Source: an uncultured beta proteobacterium | GTDB lineage: Bacteria; Pseudomonadota; Gammaproteobacteria; Burkholderiales; SG8-41 | Length of the DNA stretch: 39,471 nucleotides | Direction: 5' to 3' | Assembly: GCA_903933915.1 (NCBI GenBank) | Contig: CAIZLW010000026.1 | Location: 1-39,471, forward strand | Part shown: positions 17,930 through 26,990 of the stretch, in pieces | How the letters are laid out: every line of letters starts with the position of its first letter | How positions within the stretch are numbered: position 1 is the first letter of the stretch | The notes under the pieces: model-generated | Told to the model about the DNA's origin: nothing | The model's input: the letters and a program-made list of their open reading frames with translations, nothing else | The model's database searches: none | Position numbers and translations under genes: made by a program

Positions 17930-19115
17930 CTTGCCGGATGCCAAAGGTCATTTCGGACCTTATGGCGGCGTGTTCGTTTCCGAAACCCTGATCTCCGCGC
18001 TGGAGGATTTGAAGGCGGCGTATGCGCGCTTCAAGGATGATCCGACGTTCAAGGCGGAGTTCGCGTATGAACTCAAGCACTATGTTGGTCGCCCCAGCCC
18101 GATTTATCACGCCCGCCGCTGGTCGGAGCATTTCGGTGGTGCGCAGGTTTACCTGAAACGCGAAGATCTGAATCACACCGGCGCGCACAAGATCAACAAC
18201 GTCATCGGCCAGGCCCTGCTGGCGCGCCATCTCGGCAAGCCTCGGGTGATCGCTGAAACCGGCGCGGGTCAGCATGGCGTGGCAGCCGCAACCATTGCCG
18301 CGCGCTACGGCATGGAATGCGTGGTTTACATGGGCTCCGAAGACGTCAAGCGTCAGGCGCAGAATGTCTACCGGATGAAGTTGCTCGGCGCGACGGTGGT
18401 GCCGGTCGAATCCGGATCAAAGACGCTGAAAGATGCGTTGAACGAAGCGATGCGCGACTGGGTGACCAACGTCGAAAACACCTTTTACATCATCGGTACC
18501 GTAGCCGGACCGCATCCCTATCCGATGATGGTGCGCGATTTTCAGTCGGTAATCGGTCTCGAGGCGCGCGAGCAGATGCCGGAGATGACCGGGCGCCAGC
18601 CGGACGCCGTGCTCGCCTGTGTCGGCGGCGGTTCCAATGCCATCGGCATTTTTCATCCCTATATCGAATACGAGAACGTGCGCCTGATCGGCGTCGAGGC
18701 CGCAGGTTACGGTCTGGAAACCGGCAAGCATTCGGCGACGCTGTCCGCCGGTCGTTCCGGCGTACTTCACGGCAACCGTACCTATCTGCTACAGGACGAC
18801 AACGGCCAGATCATCGAGACACATTCGATTTCCGCGGGCCTCGATTATCCCGGCGTCGGTCCCGAACATGCGTGGCTGAAGGACAGCGGTCGTGCCGAGT
18901 ATGTCGCGGTCACCGATGATGAGGCGCTGGAAGCTTTTCACAAGCTGTGCCGGCTCGAGGGCATTATTCCTGCGCTGGAATCCAGTCATGCGCTGGCCTA
19001 TGCGGCGAAACTGGCGCCGCGCATGCGCAAGGACCAGATTCTGCTGATTAACCTTTCCGGTCGCGGTGACAAGGATATGCATACCGTTGCCGAAAAATCC
19101 GGGCTGAAGTTCTGA
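17916..19115 (+). CDS. trpB: Tryptophan synthase beta subunit
   Basis: Condenses indole with serine to form tryptophan, with PLP as cofactor. The 399-residue product has the PLP lysine in [19 protein letters not shown] near residue 90, the ETGAGQHG loop near 113, the glycine-rich phosphate cup [10 protein letters not shown] near 235 and the C-terminal LSGRGDKD. The length is normal. The N-terminus [15 protein letters not shown] is the usual one. It overlaps trpF and lies 29 bases before trpA, its channelling partner. Confidence 0.98.
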   Translation: MRVYDLPDAKGHFGPYGGVFVSETLISALEDLKAAYARFKDDPTFKAEFAYELKHYVGRPSPIYHARRWSEHFGGAQVYLKREDLNHTGAHKINNVIGQALLARHLGKPRVIAETGAGQHGVAAATIAARYGMECVVYMGSEDVKRQAQNVYRMKLLGATVVPVESGSKTLKDALNEAMRDWVTNVENTFYIIGTVAGPHPYPMMVRDFQSVIGLEAREQMPEMTGRQPDAVLACVGGGSNAIGIFHPYIEYENVRLIGVEAAGYGLETGKHSATLSAGRSGVLHGNRTYLLQDDNGQIIETHSISAGLDYPGVGPEHAWLKDSGRAEYVAVTDDEALEAFHKLCRLEGIIPALESSHALAYAAKLAPRMRKDQILLINLSGRGDKDMHTVAEKSGLKF

Positions 19116-19144
19116 CCGGTTATCTCTGAACAAGAAATCATCCG

Positions 19145-19951
19145 ATGTCGCGCATTGCCGCCAGGTTTGAACGTCTCCAAAAAGAAGGCCGCAAGGCCTT
19201 GATCCCGTTTTTTACCGCGGGCGATCCCGATCGCGCCAGCTGCGTGCCGCTGATGCATGCGCTGGTGGCCGGCGGTGCCGACATCATCGAACTCGGTGTG
19301 CCGTTTTCGGATCCGATGGCCGACGGTCCGGTGATCCAGCGGTCCAGTGAACGTGCGTTGCTGCACGGCGTTTCGCTGCACGACGTGATCAACTGGGTCG
19401 CGGAGTTCCGCAAGACCGACAACGAGACGCCGGTGGTGCTGATGGGGTATGCCAATCCGGTTGAATCCATGGGCGTGGAAGCCTTCGCCAAGGTGGCCAA
19501 AGCCGCGGGGGTGGATGGCGCGCTGGTGGTTGATTACCCGCTGGAAGAGGCTGAAACCCTGGTGGGCACGCTGGATCGCGCCGGGCTCGACACCGTATTT
19601 CTGATTTCTCCGACGACGTCGGATGTGCGCCTGAAGCAGGTAGCGGCGCTGGGGCGCGGTTATCTGTATTACGTGTCGCTGAAAGGTGTGACCGGGGCGG
19701 CCAATATCGACATCGCCGATGTCTCGCGGCGTCTGGAACAGATCCGCAGTTATACCCGGCTACCGGTGGGCGTGGGTTTCGGCATTCGCGACGGTAAAAC
19801 AGCGCACGCTATTGCGCAGATCGCCGACGCCGTGGTGATCGGCAGCCGGCTGGTGCAGGAAATCGAGGCGGCGCCTGCTGATGCGGTGGCCAAGGTGCGC
19901 GTATTCATTGCGGATATCCGGGCGGCGATGGATGCCAGCAGGCCGGCATGA
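19145..19951 (+). CDS. trpA: Tryptophan synthase alpha subunit
   Basis: Cleaves indole-3-glycerol phosphate to indole, passed through a tunnel to TrpB. The 268-residue barrel has the catalytic Glu and Asp in [19 protein letters not shown] near 50-62, [12 protein letters not shown] near 102, and the phosphate site [12 protein letters not shown] near 215. The stop overlaps the accD start by 4 bases (ATGA), so trp and fatty-acid genes are translationally coupled, a common order in betaproteobacteria. Confidence 0.97.
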   Translation: MSRIAARFERLQKEGRKALIPFFTAGDPDRASCVPLMHALVAGGADIIELGVPFSDPMADGPVIQRSSERALLHGVSLHDVINWVAEFRKTDNETPVVLMGYANPVESMGVEAFAKVAKAAGVDGALVVDYPLEEAETLVGTLDRAGLDTVFLISPTTSDVRLKQVAALGRGYLYYVSLKGVTGAANIDIADVSRRLEQIRSYTRLPVGVGFGIRDGKTAHAIAQIADAVVIGSRLVQEIEAAPADAVAKVRVFIADIRAAMDASRPA

Positions 19952-20820
19952 GCAGTTGGCTGCAAAAACTGCTGCCGCCGCGCATCAAGCGCGATTCCGG
20001 CGTGCCGAAAAAAGCGGTTCCCGAGGGATTGTGGAGCAAGTGCGATTCCTGTGAAGCCGTGCTCTACCGCACCGATCTCGAAAAAAACCTGTTTGTCTGT
20101 CCGAAATGCAGTCACCACAACCGGGTGTCCGCTCGCGAACGCCTCGACTGGCTGCTCGACATGGAAGGGCGCTACGAGATCGGCGTTGAAGTCACGCCCG
20201 TGGACAGCCTGAAATTCCGCGACAGCAAACGTTACCCCGACCGTCTGGCGGCAGCCCGCAACGACACTGGTGAAGAAGATGCGCTGGTGGTGATGCAGGG
20301 CGCGATCAAGGAAATCCAGGTCGTCACCGCGGCGTTCGAGTTCGGTTTTCTCGGCGGGTCCATGGGTTCGGTGGTCGGCGAGCGTTTTGTGCGCGGCGTG
20401 CAGGTCTGCGTCGAGCAGCGGCTGCCGTTCATCTGTTTTACCGCCACCGGCGGCGCGCGCATGCAGGAAGGCCTGTTCTCGCTGATGCAGATGGCCAAGA
20501 CCTGCGCCGCCCTGACGCGTCTGGCCGATGCGCGGCTGCCGTTCATCTCGGTGCTGACCGATCCGACCATGGGCGGTGTGTCCGCGAGTTTTGCGATGAT
20601 CGGTGACGTGGTCATCGCAGAACCCAATGCACTGATCGGTTTTGCCGGACCGCGGGTGATCGAACAGACCGTGCGCGAGACTCTGCCCGAGGGTTTTCAG
20701 CGTGCGGAGTTCCTGATGCAGAAGGGTGCGCTCGACATGATCGTCGACCGCCGGCAGATGCGCGACACGCTGGCGCGTCTGCTGACGCTGCTGCTCAAGC
20801 AGCCGGGTCCGGCGGCCTGA
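19948..20820 (+). CDS. accD: Acetyl-CoA carboxylase carboxyltransferase subunit beta
   Basis: With AccA, transfers the carboxyl group from biotin to acetyl-CoA, the committed step of fatty-acid synthesis. The 290-residue product has the N-terminal zinc ribbon C-x2-C-x16-C-x2-C ([13 protein letters not shown] and VCPKCSHH, residues about 31-56). It also has the crotonase-fold signatures [25 protein letters not shown] and [12 protein letters not shown]. The length is normal. It begins within the trpA stop and is followed after 58 bases by folC. Confidence 0.97.
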   Translation: MSSWLQKLLPPRIKRDSGVPKKAVPEGLWSKCDSCEAVLYRTDLEKNLFVCPKCSHHNRVSARERLDWLLDMEGRYEIGVEVTPVDSLKFRDSKRYPDRLAAARNDTGEEDALVVMQGAIKEIQVVTAAFEFGFLGGSMGSVVGERFVRGVQVCVEQRLPFICFTATGGARMQEGLFSLMQMAKTCAALTRLADARLPFISVLTDPTMGGVSASFAMIGDVVIAEPNALIGFAGPRVIEQTVRETLPEGFQRAEFLMQKGALDMIVDRRQMRDTLARLLTLLLKQPGPAA

Positions 20821-20878
20821 ATTTCCTTAAGCCCGCCATAGGGTCCGGCGGCCTCGAACGTACCCGAACCTGCAAGTC

Positions 20879-22159
20879 ATGACGAACCCGGAAATGTTGT
20901 CCGACTGGCTCGAATATATCGAGCGCCAGCATCCGCAGAGCATTGCGATGGGGCTGGAGCGGGTCAACGTCGTCCGCGACGCGCTGCACCTCAAGCCGGA
21001 TTTTCCGATCATTACTGTCGGCGGTACCAACGGCAAGGGTTCAGCCTGCCGTTTTCTCGAATCCATGCTGACACATGCCGGTTATCGCGCCGGTATCTAC
21101 ACATCTCCGCATCTGGTTCATTACAACGAGCGGGTGCGTATCGGCGGCCGTGATGCAGATGACGCCGATCTTGTTCGCGCTTTTGCCGCGGTCGAGACGG
21201 CGCGTGCAGCGGCGGGTGTTGCGTTGACCTATTTCGAGTTCGGCACGCTGGCCGCGGTGTGGCTGTTCATCGAGCGCAAAGTCGATGTGGCTGTGCTGGA
21301 GGTCGGACTGGGTGGTCGTCTTGATGCCGTGAATGTTTTTGATGCCGATGTGGCGCTGCTGATGAGTATCGGGCTCGATCACATGGAGTATCTCGGCGAT
21401 ACGCGGGAAACTGTTGGTGCCGAGAAGGCGCCGATTTTCCGTGCCGGCCGGCCCGCGATCTGCGCGGACCCTGAACCGCCAGCATCGGTGACTGCTTATG
21501 CGGAGAAGATCGGCGCGCACCTGCTGCTCATCGGTCGCGATTTCAGTTATGAGGCGCAACAGCAGCAGTGGCGTTACCGTGGACCGGGCGGCAACCGTCA
21601 CGGCCTGCCACCGCCGGCGTTGCGCGGTACTTTTCAGCTCGCCAACGCCAGTGCCTGCATCGCGGCGCTGGATTCGATACGCCAGCGTCTGCCGGTCAGT
21701 GCCGGCGATGTCCGCGCCGGTCTTGTGTCTGTCGAAAATCCCGGACGGTTTCAGGTATTGCCGGGACGGCCCGCAGTGATTCTGGATGTCGCCCACAATC
21801 CGCATGCGGCTGCTGCGCTGGTGCTGAATCTGGTGCAGATGACGGGTTACAAGGAGACATATGCCGTGTTTTCCATGCTGAGAGACAAGGATGTTGCCGG
21901 TGTCGTGCGCCTGTTGCGCGGCCATGTCGATCATTGGCTGGTGGCGCCACTGCAGGGGCCGCGGGGTATGAGCAGTGCGGAACTGGCGCAAACCCTGCGC
22001 GATGCCGATGTCAACGCCGACGTCACGATGTGCATAAACATTGCAGAAGCCTGTGATCATGCGTACCGGAGGGCAGGAGATGATGATAGAATTTTGGCCC
22101 TCGGATCGTTTCTTACCGTAGCCGCCGCGATGTCTGCACTTAACAATCGCCGGCCATAG
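20879..22159 (+). CDS. folC: Dihydrofolate synthase / folylpolyglutamate synthase
   Basis: An ATP-dependent ligase that adds glutamate to dihydropteroate and to folates. The 426-residue product carries the P-loop VGGTNGKGSACRFLE near residue 44, the YTSPHLVHYNERVRI block near 75, VGLGGRLDAVN near 143, and the Mur-ligase-type VILDVAHNPHAA near 300. It is part of the trpA-accD-folC-dedD-cvpA-purF run. The start ATG at 20879 is followed by LSDWLEYIERQHP, typical for the family. Confidence 0.96.
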   Translation: MTNPEMLSDWLEYIERQHPQSIAMGLERVNVVRDALHLKPDFPIITVGGTNGKGSACRFLESMLTHAGYRAGIYTSPHLVHYNERVRIGGRDADDADLVRAFAAVETARAAAGVALTYFEFGTLAAVWLFIERKVDVAVLEVGLGGRLDAVNVFDADVALLMSIGLDHMEYLGDTRETVGAEKAPIFRAGRPAICADPEPPASVTAYAEKIGAHLLLIGRDFSYEAQQQQWRYRGPGGNRHGLPPPALRGTFQLANASACIAALDSIRQRLPVSAGDVRAGLVSVENPGRFQVLPGRPAVILDVAHNPHAAAALVLNLVQMTGYKETYAVFSMLRDKDVAGVVRLLRGHVDHWLVAPLQGPRGMSSAELAQTLRDADVNADVTMCINIAEACDHAYRRAGDDDRILALGSFLTVAAAMSALNNRRP

Positions 22160-22209
22160 TAAAAATCGTTATTATTCAATAAATTACTTCGTTTACTGCG
22201 TATCAAAGC

Positions 22210-22944
22210 ATGGCGAGAAACGTTAGCGACGAAGAACTCGAGCTGAAAAAGCGCGCACGCCGCCGTCTGGTGGGTGCGATCGTCCTGGTCACTGCCGTGG
22301 CCGTTGTCCTGCCGATGGTTCTGGATTCGGAACCCAAGCCGGTCAGTCAGAACATCAATATCCAGATTCCTTCACCGGATGCCGGCGTGCTGTCCGCGTC
22401 GCCGACACCATTGAAGCCGGCCGATCCGGCAGCGATGCCGCTGAAAGCGGAAGCCAAACCTGAATCTGCAACCGAACCCCAAGCGGCGCCGGCGAAAGAA
22501 GTGAAGTCCGAACCCGCGGCCGTCGCCAAGCCCGAAGCGAAACCCGAAGTCAAAGCCGAGGCCAAGCCGCCCGAAGTCAAAGCGGAAGCCAAGGCTGAAC
22601 AGAAGGCCGAGCCGAAAGCTGAAGCCAAGGCCGAGCCCAAAGCCCAGGCAGCGGCCAAGTCCGAGCCGGCGGCAAAAGCAAAAGAAACCAAGGAGAAACC
22701 GAAAGCAGCCGCGACCGGCGGATTTGTCATCCAGGTCGCAGCGCTGTCGGATGCCGCCAAAGCCAAGGAACTGCAGGCCAAAATCGCAGGCGGCGGCATG
22801 AAGGCGTATACCGAAGTGGTTCAGACTTCGAAAGGTGCGGTGACGCGAGTGCGTGTCGGTCCGTACAACAGCCGTGAGGCTGCCGAGAAGGCGCGTCCGC
22901 AACTGCAGAAGCTGCAACTCGACGGCAAGGTTGTCCCCCGGTAA
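22210..22944 (+). CDS. dedD: DedD-like SPOR-domain cell-division protein
   Basis: A septal-ring protein: a bitopic inner-membrane protein whose SPOR domain binds denuded glycan strands. The 244 residues contain a charged cytoplasmic N-terminus (SDEELELKKRARRR), one membrane span near 22-38, a long linker of Lys/Pro/Glu/Ala repeats at about 78-168, and a C-terminal SPOR domain (FVIQVAALSDAAKAKELQ to VRVGPYNSREAAEKARPQL). The 50-base gap before it is AT-rich and could hold a promoter. It ends 2 bases before cvpA. Confidence 0.92.
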   Translation: MARNVSDEELELKKRARRRLVGAIVLVTAVAVVLPMVLDSEPKPVSQNINIQIPSPDAGVLSASPTPLKPADPAAMPLKAEAKPESATEPQAAPAKEVKSEPAAVAKPEAKPEVKAEAKPPEVKAEAKAEQKAEPKAEAKAEPKAQAAAKSEPAAKAKETKEKPKAAATGGFVIQVAALSDAAKAKELQAKIAGGGMKAYTEVVQTSKGAVTRVRVGPYNSREAAEKARPQLQKLQLDGKVVPR

Positions 22945-22946
22945 CG

Positions 22947-23438
22947 ATGACGCTGATCGACTATGTGGTGCTCGCCATCGTCGGTTTCTCTGTTCTGCTC
23001 AGCGTCCTCCGCGGTTTTATCCGTGAGCTGCTCGCGCTTGCCGCCTGGGCGATCGCATTTATTGTCGCCCGGCTATTCGGCGGCGACCTTGCGGCGATGA
23101 TGCCGGCGGAAATCCCCGGTGAGGAACTGCGCTGGGTCGCCGGCTTCACAACGTTGTTTCTGTCGGTGCTGCTGGCCATGAGTCTGGTCGCTGTCGCCGT
23201 GTCGCAGCTGGTCAAAAGTGCCGGCCTGAGCGTTGAAGACCGGGTTTTAGGCGCAATATTCGGAGTGGTGCGCGGAGTTGCGGTGGTGGTCGTGCTGACG
23301 CTGGTTGCGGGAGCCACGGCTCTGCCCAAACAGCCGGTGTGGCGCGAAGCGGCGCTGCGCCCGCTGCTTGAACTGGTGGCATTGGGCGTCAAAGGCTGGC
23401 TGCCGCCGGCGCTGGCGCAACATATCAAGTACGGCTGA
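22947..23438 (+). CDS. cvpA: CvpA family membrane protein
   Basis: A 163-residue inner-membrane protein with about four hydrophobic segments. It begins [20 protein letters not shown], the standard CvpA start, and has the following [17 protein letters not shown] segment. CvpA was named for colicin V production; its molecular role remains uncertain, and it commonly lies just before purF, as it does here with an 11-base gap. No unusual feature is seen. Confidence 0.93.
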   Translation: MTLIDYVVLAIVGFSVLLSVLRGFIRELLALAAWAIAFIVARLFGGDLAAMMPAEIPGEELRWVAGFTTLFLSVLLAMSLVAVAVSQLVKSAGLSVEDRVLGAIFGVVRGVAVVVVLTLVAGATALPKQPVWREAALRPLLELVALGVKGWLPPALAQHIKYG

Positions 23439-23449
23439 GGAAACGCGCC

Positions 23450-24970
23450 ATGTGCGGAATTGTTGGAGTCGTCGCCCGTAGTCCCGTCAACCAGGTGTTG
23501 TATGACAGTCTGCTGGTATTGCAGCATCGCGGACAGGATGCTGCCGGCATCGTCACCGCTGATGGCGCCAGTTTTCACATGCACAAGGGCGGTGGCATGG
23601 TGCGCGATGTGTTCCGCACCCGCAATATGCGCAGCCTGGCCGGTCATGCCGGCATTGGGCATACCCGCTATCCGACCGCAGGCTCGGCCTGGTCGGCTGC
23701 GGAGTCACAACCGTTTTATGTCAACTCGCCCTTCGGCATCGTGCTGGGTCACAACGGCAATCTGACCAACTCTGATCAACTGAAGAATGACCTGTTCCGG
23801 CTGGACATGCGTCATGTCAACACGGAATCGGATTCCGAAGTGCTGCTCAACGTACTGGCGCACGAACTGGCGGCGAATACTTCCAACTACAAGCTTGATC
23901 CGGCGACGATTTTTGCCGCGGTGTCTGGCGTGCACCGGCGCTGCCGCGGCGCCTATGCCGTGGTGGCGATGATTGCCGGTTACGGACTGCTGGCGTTTCG
24001 GGATCCTTTTGGTATTCGCCCGCTGGTATTCGGCAAGACCGAAACTTCCGAAGGCACTGATTACCTGGTGGCTTCGGAAAGTGTGGCGCTCGACGGTCTC
24101 GGTTTTCAGCTGGTGCGCGACGTGGCGCCGGGTGAGGCGATTTTCATCGACCTTGATGGCAATTTTCACAGCCACCAATGCGCAGAAAATCCATCACTGA
24201 ACCCCTGCCTGTTCGAGTTTGTCTATCTGGCACGTCCGGATTCGGTGATCGATGGCATCTCGGTCTACGAGACGCGTTTGCGCATGGGCGAAAGCCTGGG
24301 CCGGAAAATTGAAAAGGACTTTGCCAACCTCGACATCGATGTGGTGATCCCGATCCCGGATTCGAGCCGGCCCTCGGCCATGCAGTTGTCGAACCATCTC
24401 AACCTGGGCTATCGCGAAGGCTTCATCAAGAACCGTTATATCGGTCGCACCTTCATCATGCCCGGGCAGGCGATACGCCGGAAATCGGTACGCCAGAAGC
24501 TCAACGCCATCGGCATGGAATTCCGCGGCAAAAACGTGCTGCTGGTCGATGACTCCATCGTACGCGGCACCACCAGCCGGGAAATCGTGCAGATGGCTCG
24601 TGACGCGGGCGCACGGAAGGTTTATTTCGCGTCAGCGGCGCCGCCGGTGCGTTACGCCAACGTTTACGGCATCGATATGCCGACCCGCGATGAGCTGATT
24701 GCCAGCGGCCGCTCCCACGAGGAAATTGCGCGCGAGATCGGTTGCGATGCGCTGATCTACCAGGAACTCGATGCGCTGATCGGCGACGTGCGCAGTGTCA
24801 ATCCCGCAGTCACCAATTTCGAAGCGTCGTGCTTCAGCGGCCAATACATCACCGGCGATGTGACCCAGGACTACCTGGATGGCGTCGAGGCCCAGCGCCG
24901 CGACGGCGCCAAGGCCGGCAAGACTGCTGCGGCGACCCAGCTCGACCTCGGGCTGGAACTCGTCGACTAA
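23450..24970 (+). CDS. purF: Amidophosphoribosyltransferase
   Basis: First committed step of purine synthesis: PRPP plus glutamine to phosphoribosylamine. The 506-residue product starts MCGIVGVV, so the nucleophile Cys2 is exposed after Met removal with no propeptide, as in the E. coli type. The glutaminase domain has [13 protein letters not shown] and GHNGNLTN. The phosphoribosyltransferase domain has the PRPP loop [17 protein letters not shown] near 364-380. It is the last of the truA-to-purF run; a PaiB-like gene follows 13 bases on. Confidence 0.97.
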   Translation: MCGIVGVVARSPVNQVLYDSLLVLQHRGQDAAGIVTADGASFHMHKGGGMVRDVFRTRNMRSLAGHAGIGHTRYPTAGSAWSAAESQPFYVNSPFGIVLGHNGNLTNSDQLKNDLFRLDMRHVNTESDSEVLLNVLAHELAANTSNYKLDPATIFAAVSGVHRRCRGAYAVVAMIAGYGLLAFRDPFGIRPLVFGKTETSEGTDYLVASESVALDGLGFQLVRDVAPGEAIFIDLDGNFHSHQCAENPSLNPCLFEFVYLARPDSVIDGISVYETRLRMGESLGRKIEKDFANLDIDVVIPIPDSSRPSAMQLSNHLNLGYREGFIKNRYIGRTFIMPGQAIRRKSVRQKLNAIGMEFRGKNVLLVDDSIVRGTTSREIVQMARDAGARKVYFASAAPPVRYANVYGIDMPTRDELIASGRSHEEIAREIGCDALIYQELDALIGDVRSVNPAVTNFEASCFSGQYITGDVTQDYLDGVEAQRRDGAKAGKTAAATQLDLGLELVD

Positions 24971-24983
24971 GCCGGATCGCGCG

Positions 24984-25619
24984 ATGTATCAGGTGGGTGC
25001 CTTCCGCGAGGAACGCATCGACGTGATGCATGCGCTGATGCGCAGTCATCGTCTGGCCACCCTGGTGACCGTTCATGACGGGGTACCGGAGGCCAATCAT
25101 CTGCCGCTGCTGATCGATCCAGAACCCTCGCCCAACGGCACGCTGCACGGCCATGTGGCCCGGGCGAATCCGCTCTGGCGTCAGGCGGACGGCCAGGAAG
25201 TGCTGGTGATCTTTCAGGGGCCGCAGGCTTATGTGACGCCGTCGTGGTATCCGTCTAAACGCGAAACGGGGCAGGTGGTGCCGACCTGGAATTACGCGGT
25301 TGTGCATGCCCATGGGACGCTGGTCGTTCATGATGACCGCGAATGGCTGCGTGCGCTGGTAACGCGGCTGACCGATCAGCAGGAAGCCGGATTGCCGCAG
25401 CCCTGGCGTGTGGCTGACGCGCCTGCCGATTATCTGGAGCGCATGCTAGGTGCCATCGTCGGTATCGAAATTCCGCTGGCCCGGCTGTCTGGTAAATGGA
25501 AAGTCAGTCAGAACCGCACCGCAGCTGACCGTGCCGGCGTTGCCGAAGGTCTGGGTTCACAGGGCGATGCTCAGGCACAGGCCATGGCGGACCTTGTGGC
25601 AGGGAAGCGCCCGGTTTGA
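24984..25619 (+). CDS. PaiB-family FMN-binding protein
   Basis: A 211-residue protein matching the PaiB family (FMN-binding split-barrel fold; the Bacillus member was described as a negative regulator). The visible signatures are MYQVGAFREERIDVMHALMR at the start, GVPEANHLPLLID near 35, VIFQGPQAYVTPSWYPSK near 76-93, VVPTWNYAVVHAHG near 100 and the C-terminal LSGKWKVSQNR. The in-frame start at 24879 lies inside purF and is rejected. No DNA-binding domain is visible, so a regulatory role is only an inference from the family name; an enzymatic flavin role is as likely. Confidence 0.85.
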   Translation: MYQVGAFREERIDVMHALMRSHRLATLVTVHDGVPEANHLPLLIDPEPSPNGTLHGHVARANPLWRQADGQEVLVIFQGPQAYVTPSWYPSKRETGQVVPTWNYAVVHAHGTLVVHDDREWLRALVTRLTDQQEAGLPQPWRVADAPADYLERMLGAIVGIEIPLARLSGKWKVSQNRTAADRAGVAEGLGSQGDAQAQAMADLVAGKRPV

Positions 25620-25645
25620 CGCGGGCCGCGGGCCTGCGGTAGTCT
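25616..25645 (+). promoter_or_regulatory. Candidate promoter of the SAM-II riboswitch transcript
   Basis: TTGACG at 25616-25621 and TAGTCT at 25640-25645 are separated by 18 bases. The -35 overlaps the stop codon of the PaiB-like gene. The predicted transcription start at about 25651-25653 coincides with the first base pair of the riboswitch, which supports the call. Confidence 0.65.
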
Positions 25646-25649
25646 TCTG

Positions 25650-25702
25650 TTGCGCCGATTTGAAGAGCAGCTTGCGGGCGCGTTAAAAATGCAGCTAAAG
25701 CG
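25650..25702 (+). ncRNA. SAM-II riboswitch
   Basis: The 53 bases follow the SAM-II pattern: GCGCC (25652-25656), GATTT, then a loop with AGCTTGC (25669-25675). GGCGC (25677-25681), an A-rich linker TTAAAAAT and GCAGCTAAAG complete it. P1 pairs 25652-25656 with 25677-25681. The pseudoknot helix pairs AGCT(T)GC at 25669-25675 with GCAGCT at 25691-25696. Sequence and order agree closely with the metagenomic SAM-II aptamer of known structure. SAM binding should lower expression of the downstream Cys/Met enzyme. Confidence 0.92.
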
Positions 25703-25709
25703 ACGGAAG

Positions 25710-25742
25710 AACCCGGTCCGCGCTAGCTGGCCGGGTTTTTTT
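25710..25742 (+). terminator. Intrinsic terminator downstream of the SAM-II aptamer
   Basis: AACCCGG (25710-25716) pairs with CCGGGTT (25731-25737) around a 14-base loop, followed by an uninterrupted T run to 25742. It lies 8 bases after the aptamer and 18 bases before the next start codon. It may be the expression platform of the riboswitch, although SAM-II can also act on translation. Confidence 0.85.
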
Positions 25743-25760
25743 ATTTGATGGAGAAAGACC

Positions 25761-26990
25761 ATGAAAAACGGATTTACCACGAAGATCCTGCATTCCGATC
25801 TGGAGGCACCGATAGAGCATAATTCGGTGCTCAAGCCCATGCATACCGCCGTGGCCTTCGGTTATCCGGATGCGCGCGACCTGGTCAGGGTGTTCAAGGG
25901 CGAGATACCCGGTTACGCCTATGGGCGTCAGGGAAATCCCACCACGGCGGCGCTGGAATCCAAAATCAGCAAGATGGAGGATGGCATTGCGACGGCCTGT
26001 TTCTCGACGGGCATGGCGGCCATTGCCTCGGCCTTCATCGCGCTGCTGCGCGGCGGCGACCATGTGGTGTCGAGCTCGTTCCTGTTCGGCAATACCAACA
26101 GCCTGTTCGGAACCCTGGGGCAATTCGACTGCGACATCAGTTACGTCGATGCCACCCGTGTGGAGAACGTGGAAAAGGCGCTGCGGCCCAATACCCGGAT
26201 GGTGTTTGTGGAAACCATTGCCAATCCGCGTACCCAGATCGCTGACCTCGTGCGTATCGGCGAGTTGTGCGCGCGTCGCGGGATCATCTATTTTGTCGAC
26301 AACACGATGACCTCGCCTTATCTGTTCCGGCCAAAGCAGGTCAAGGCCAGTCTGGTGATCAATTCGCTGACCAAATACATCGGTGGCCATGGCAATGCGC
26401 TGGGCGGTGCGGTGACCGACACCGGGTTGTTCGACTGGAAGTCGTTCCCGAACATCTATGACAGCTACAAAACCGCCAATTCCGCCAATTGGGGCATTTT
26501 GCAAATCCGCAAAAAGGGACTGCGTGATGTCGGCGCCACGCTGGCAGCTGAAGCGGCGCACCGGCTGGCCATGGGCGCCGAGACGCTGGCGCTGCGCATG
26601 GAGCGGGCGTCCGCCAATTGCCTGCAGCTGGCCCGTTTTCTCGCCCAACATCCCAAGGTCACCAAAGTCTATTACCCCGGGCTCGAAGACCATCCGCAGC
26701 ACAAGCTTGCCGGCGAATTGTTCCGGACTTATGGTGCCTTGATGAGCATTGAGCTGGCCGACAACATCGACTGCCTCGATTTTCTCAACCGCCTGCAGTT
26801 GGTGATTTCCTCCAGCCATCTTGGCGACAACCGGACACTGGCGATCCCGGTAGCGCAGACGATCTATTGGGAGATGGGGCCGGAGCGGCGTGCCGAGATG
26901 GGCATTGCAGACTCGCTGATCCGGCTGTCGATCGGCATTGAGGATATCGACGACCTGATCGCGGACTTCACGCAGGCCCTGGCCGGCTAG
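25761..26990 (+). CDS. Cys/Met-metabolism PLP enzyme, cystathionine gamma-synthase / sulfhydrylase type
   Basis: A 409-residue fold-type I PLP enzyme of the family that includes cystathionine gamma-synthase, O-succinylhomoserine sulfhydrylase (MetZ) and methionine gamma-lyase. It shows YAYGRQGNPTTAALESKI near 53-70 (phosphate-site Tyr and Arg), FSTGMAAI near 84, FVDNTMTSPYLFRP near 178-191 with the PLP aspartate, and the PLP lysine in NSLTKYIGGHGNALGG near 206. The SAM-II riboswitch in front argues for methionine synthesis rather than breakdown. The place after purF is often taken by metZ in betaproteobacteria, but motif details differ from typical MetZ, so no symbol is given. Its TAG stop shares the CTAG at 26987-26990 with the convergent lpxH stop. 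Confidence 0.9.
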   Translation: MKNGFTTKILHSDLEAPIEHNSVLKPMHTAVAFGYPDARDLVRVFKGEIPGYAYGRQGNPTTAALESKISKMEDGIATACFSTGMAAIASAFIALLRGGDHVVSSSFLFGNTNSLFGTLGQFDCDISYVDATRVENVEKALRPNTRMVFVETIANPRTQIADLVRIGELCARRGIIYFVDNTMTSPYLFRPKQVKASLVINSLTKYIGGHGNALGGAVTDTGLFDWKSFPNIYDSYKTANSANWGILQIRKKGLRDVGATLAAEAAHRLAMGAETLALRMERASANCLQLARFLAQHPKVTKVYYPGLEDHPQHKLAGELFRTYGALMSIELADNIDCLDFLNRLQLVISSSHLGDNRTLAIPVAQTIYWEMGPERRAEMGIADSLIRLSIGIEDIDDLIADFTQALAG

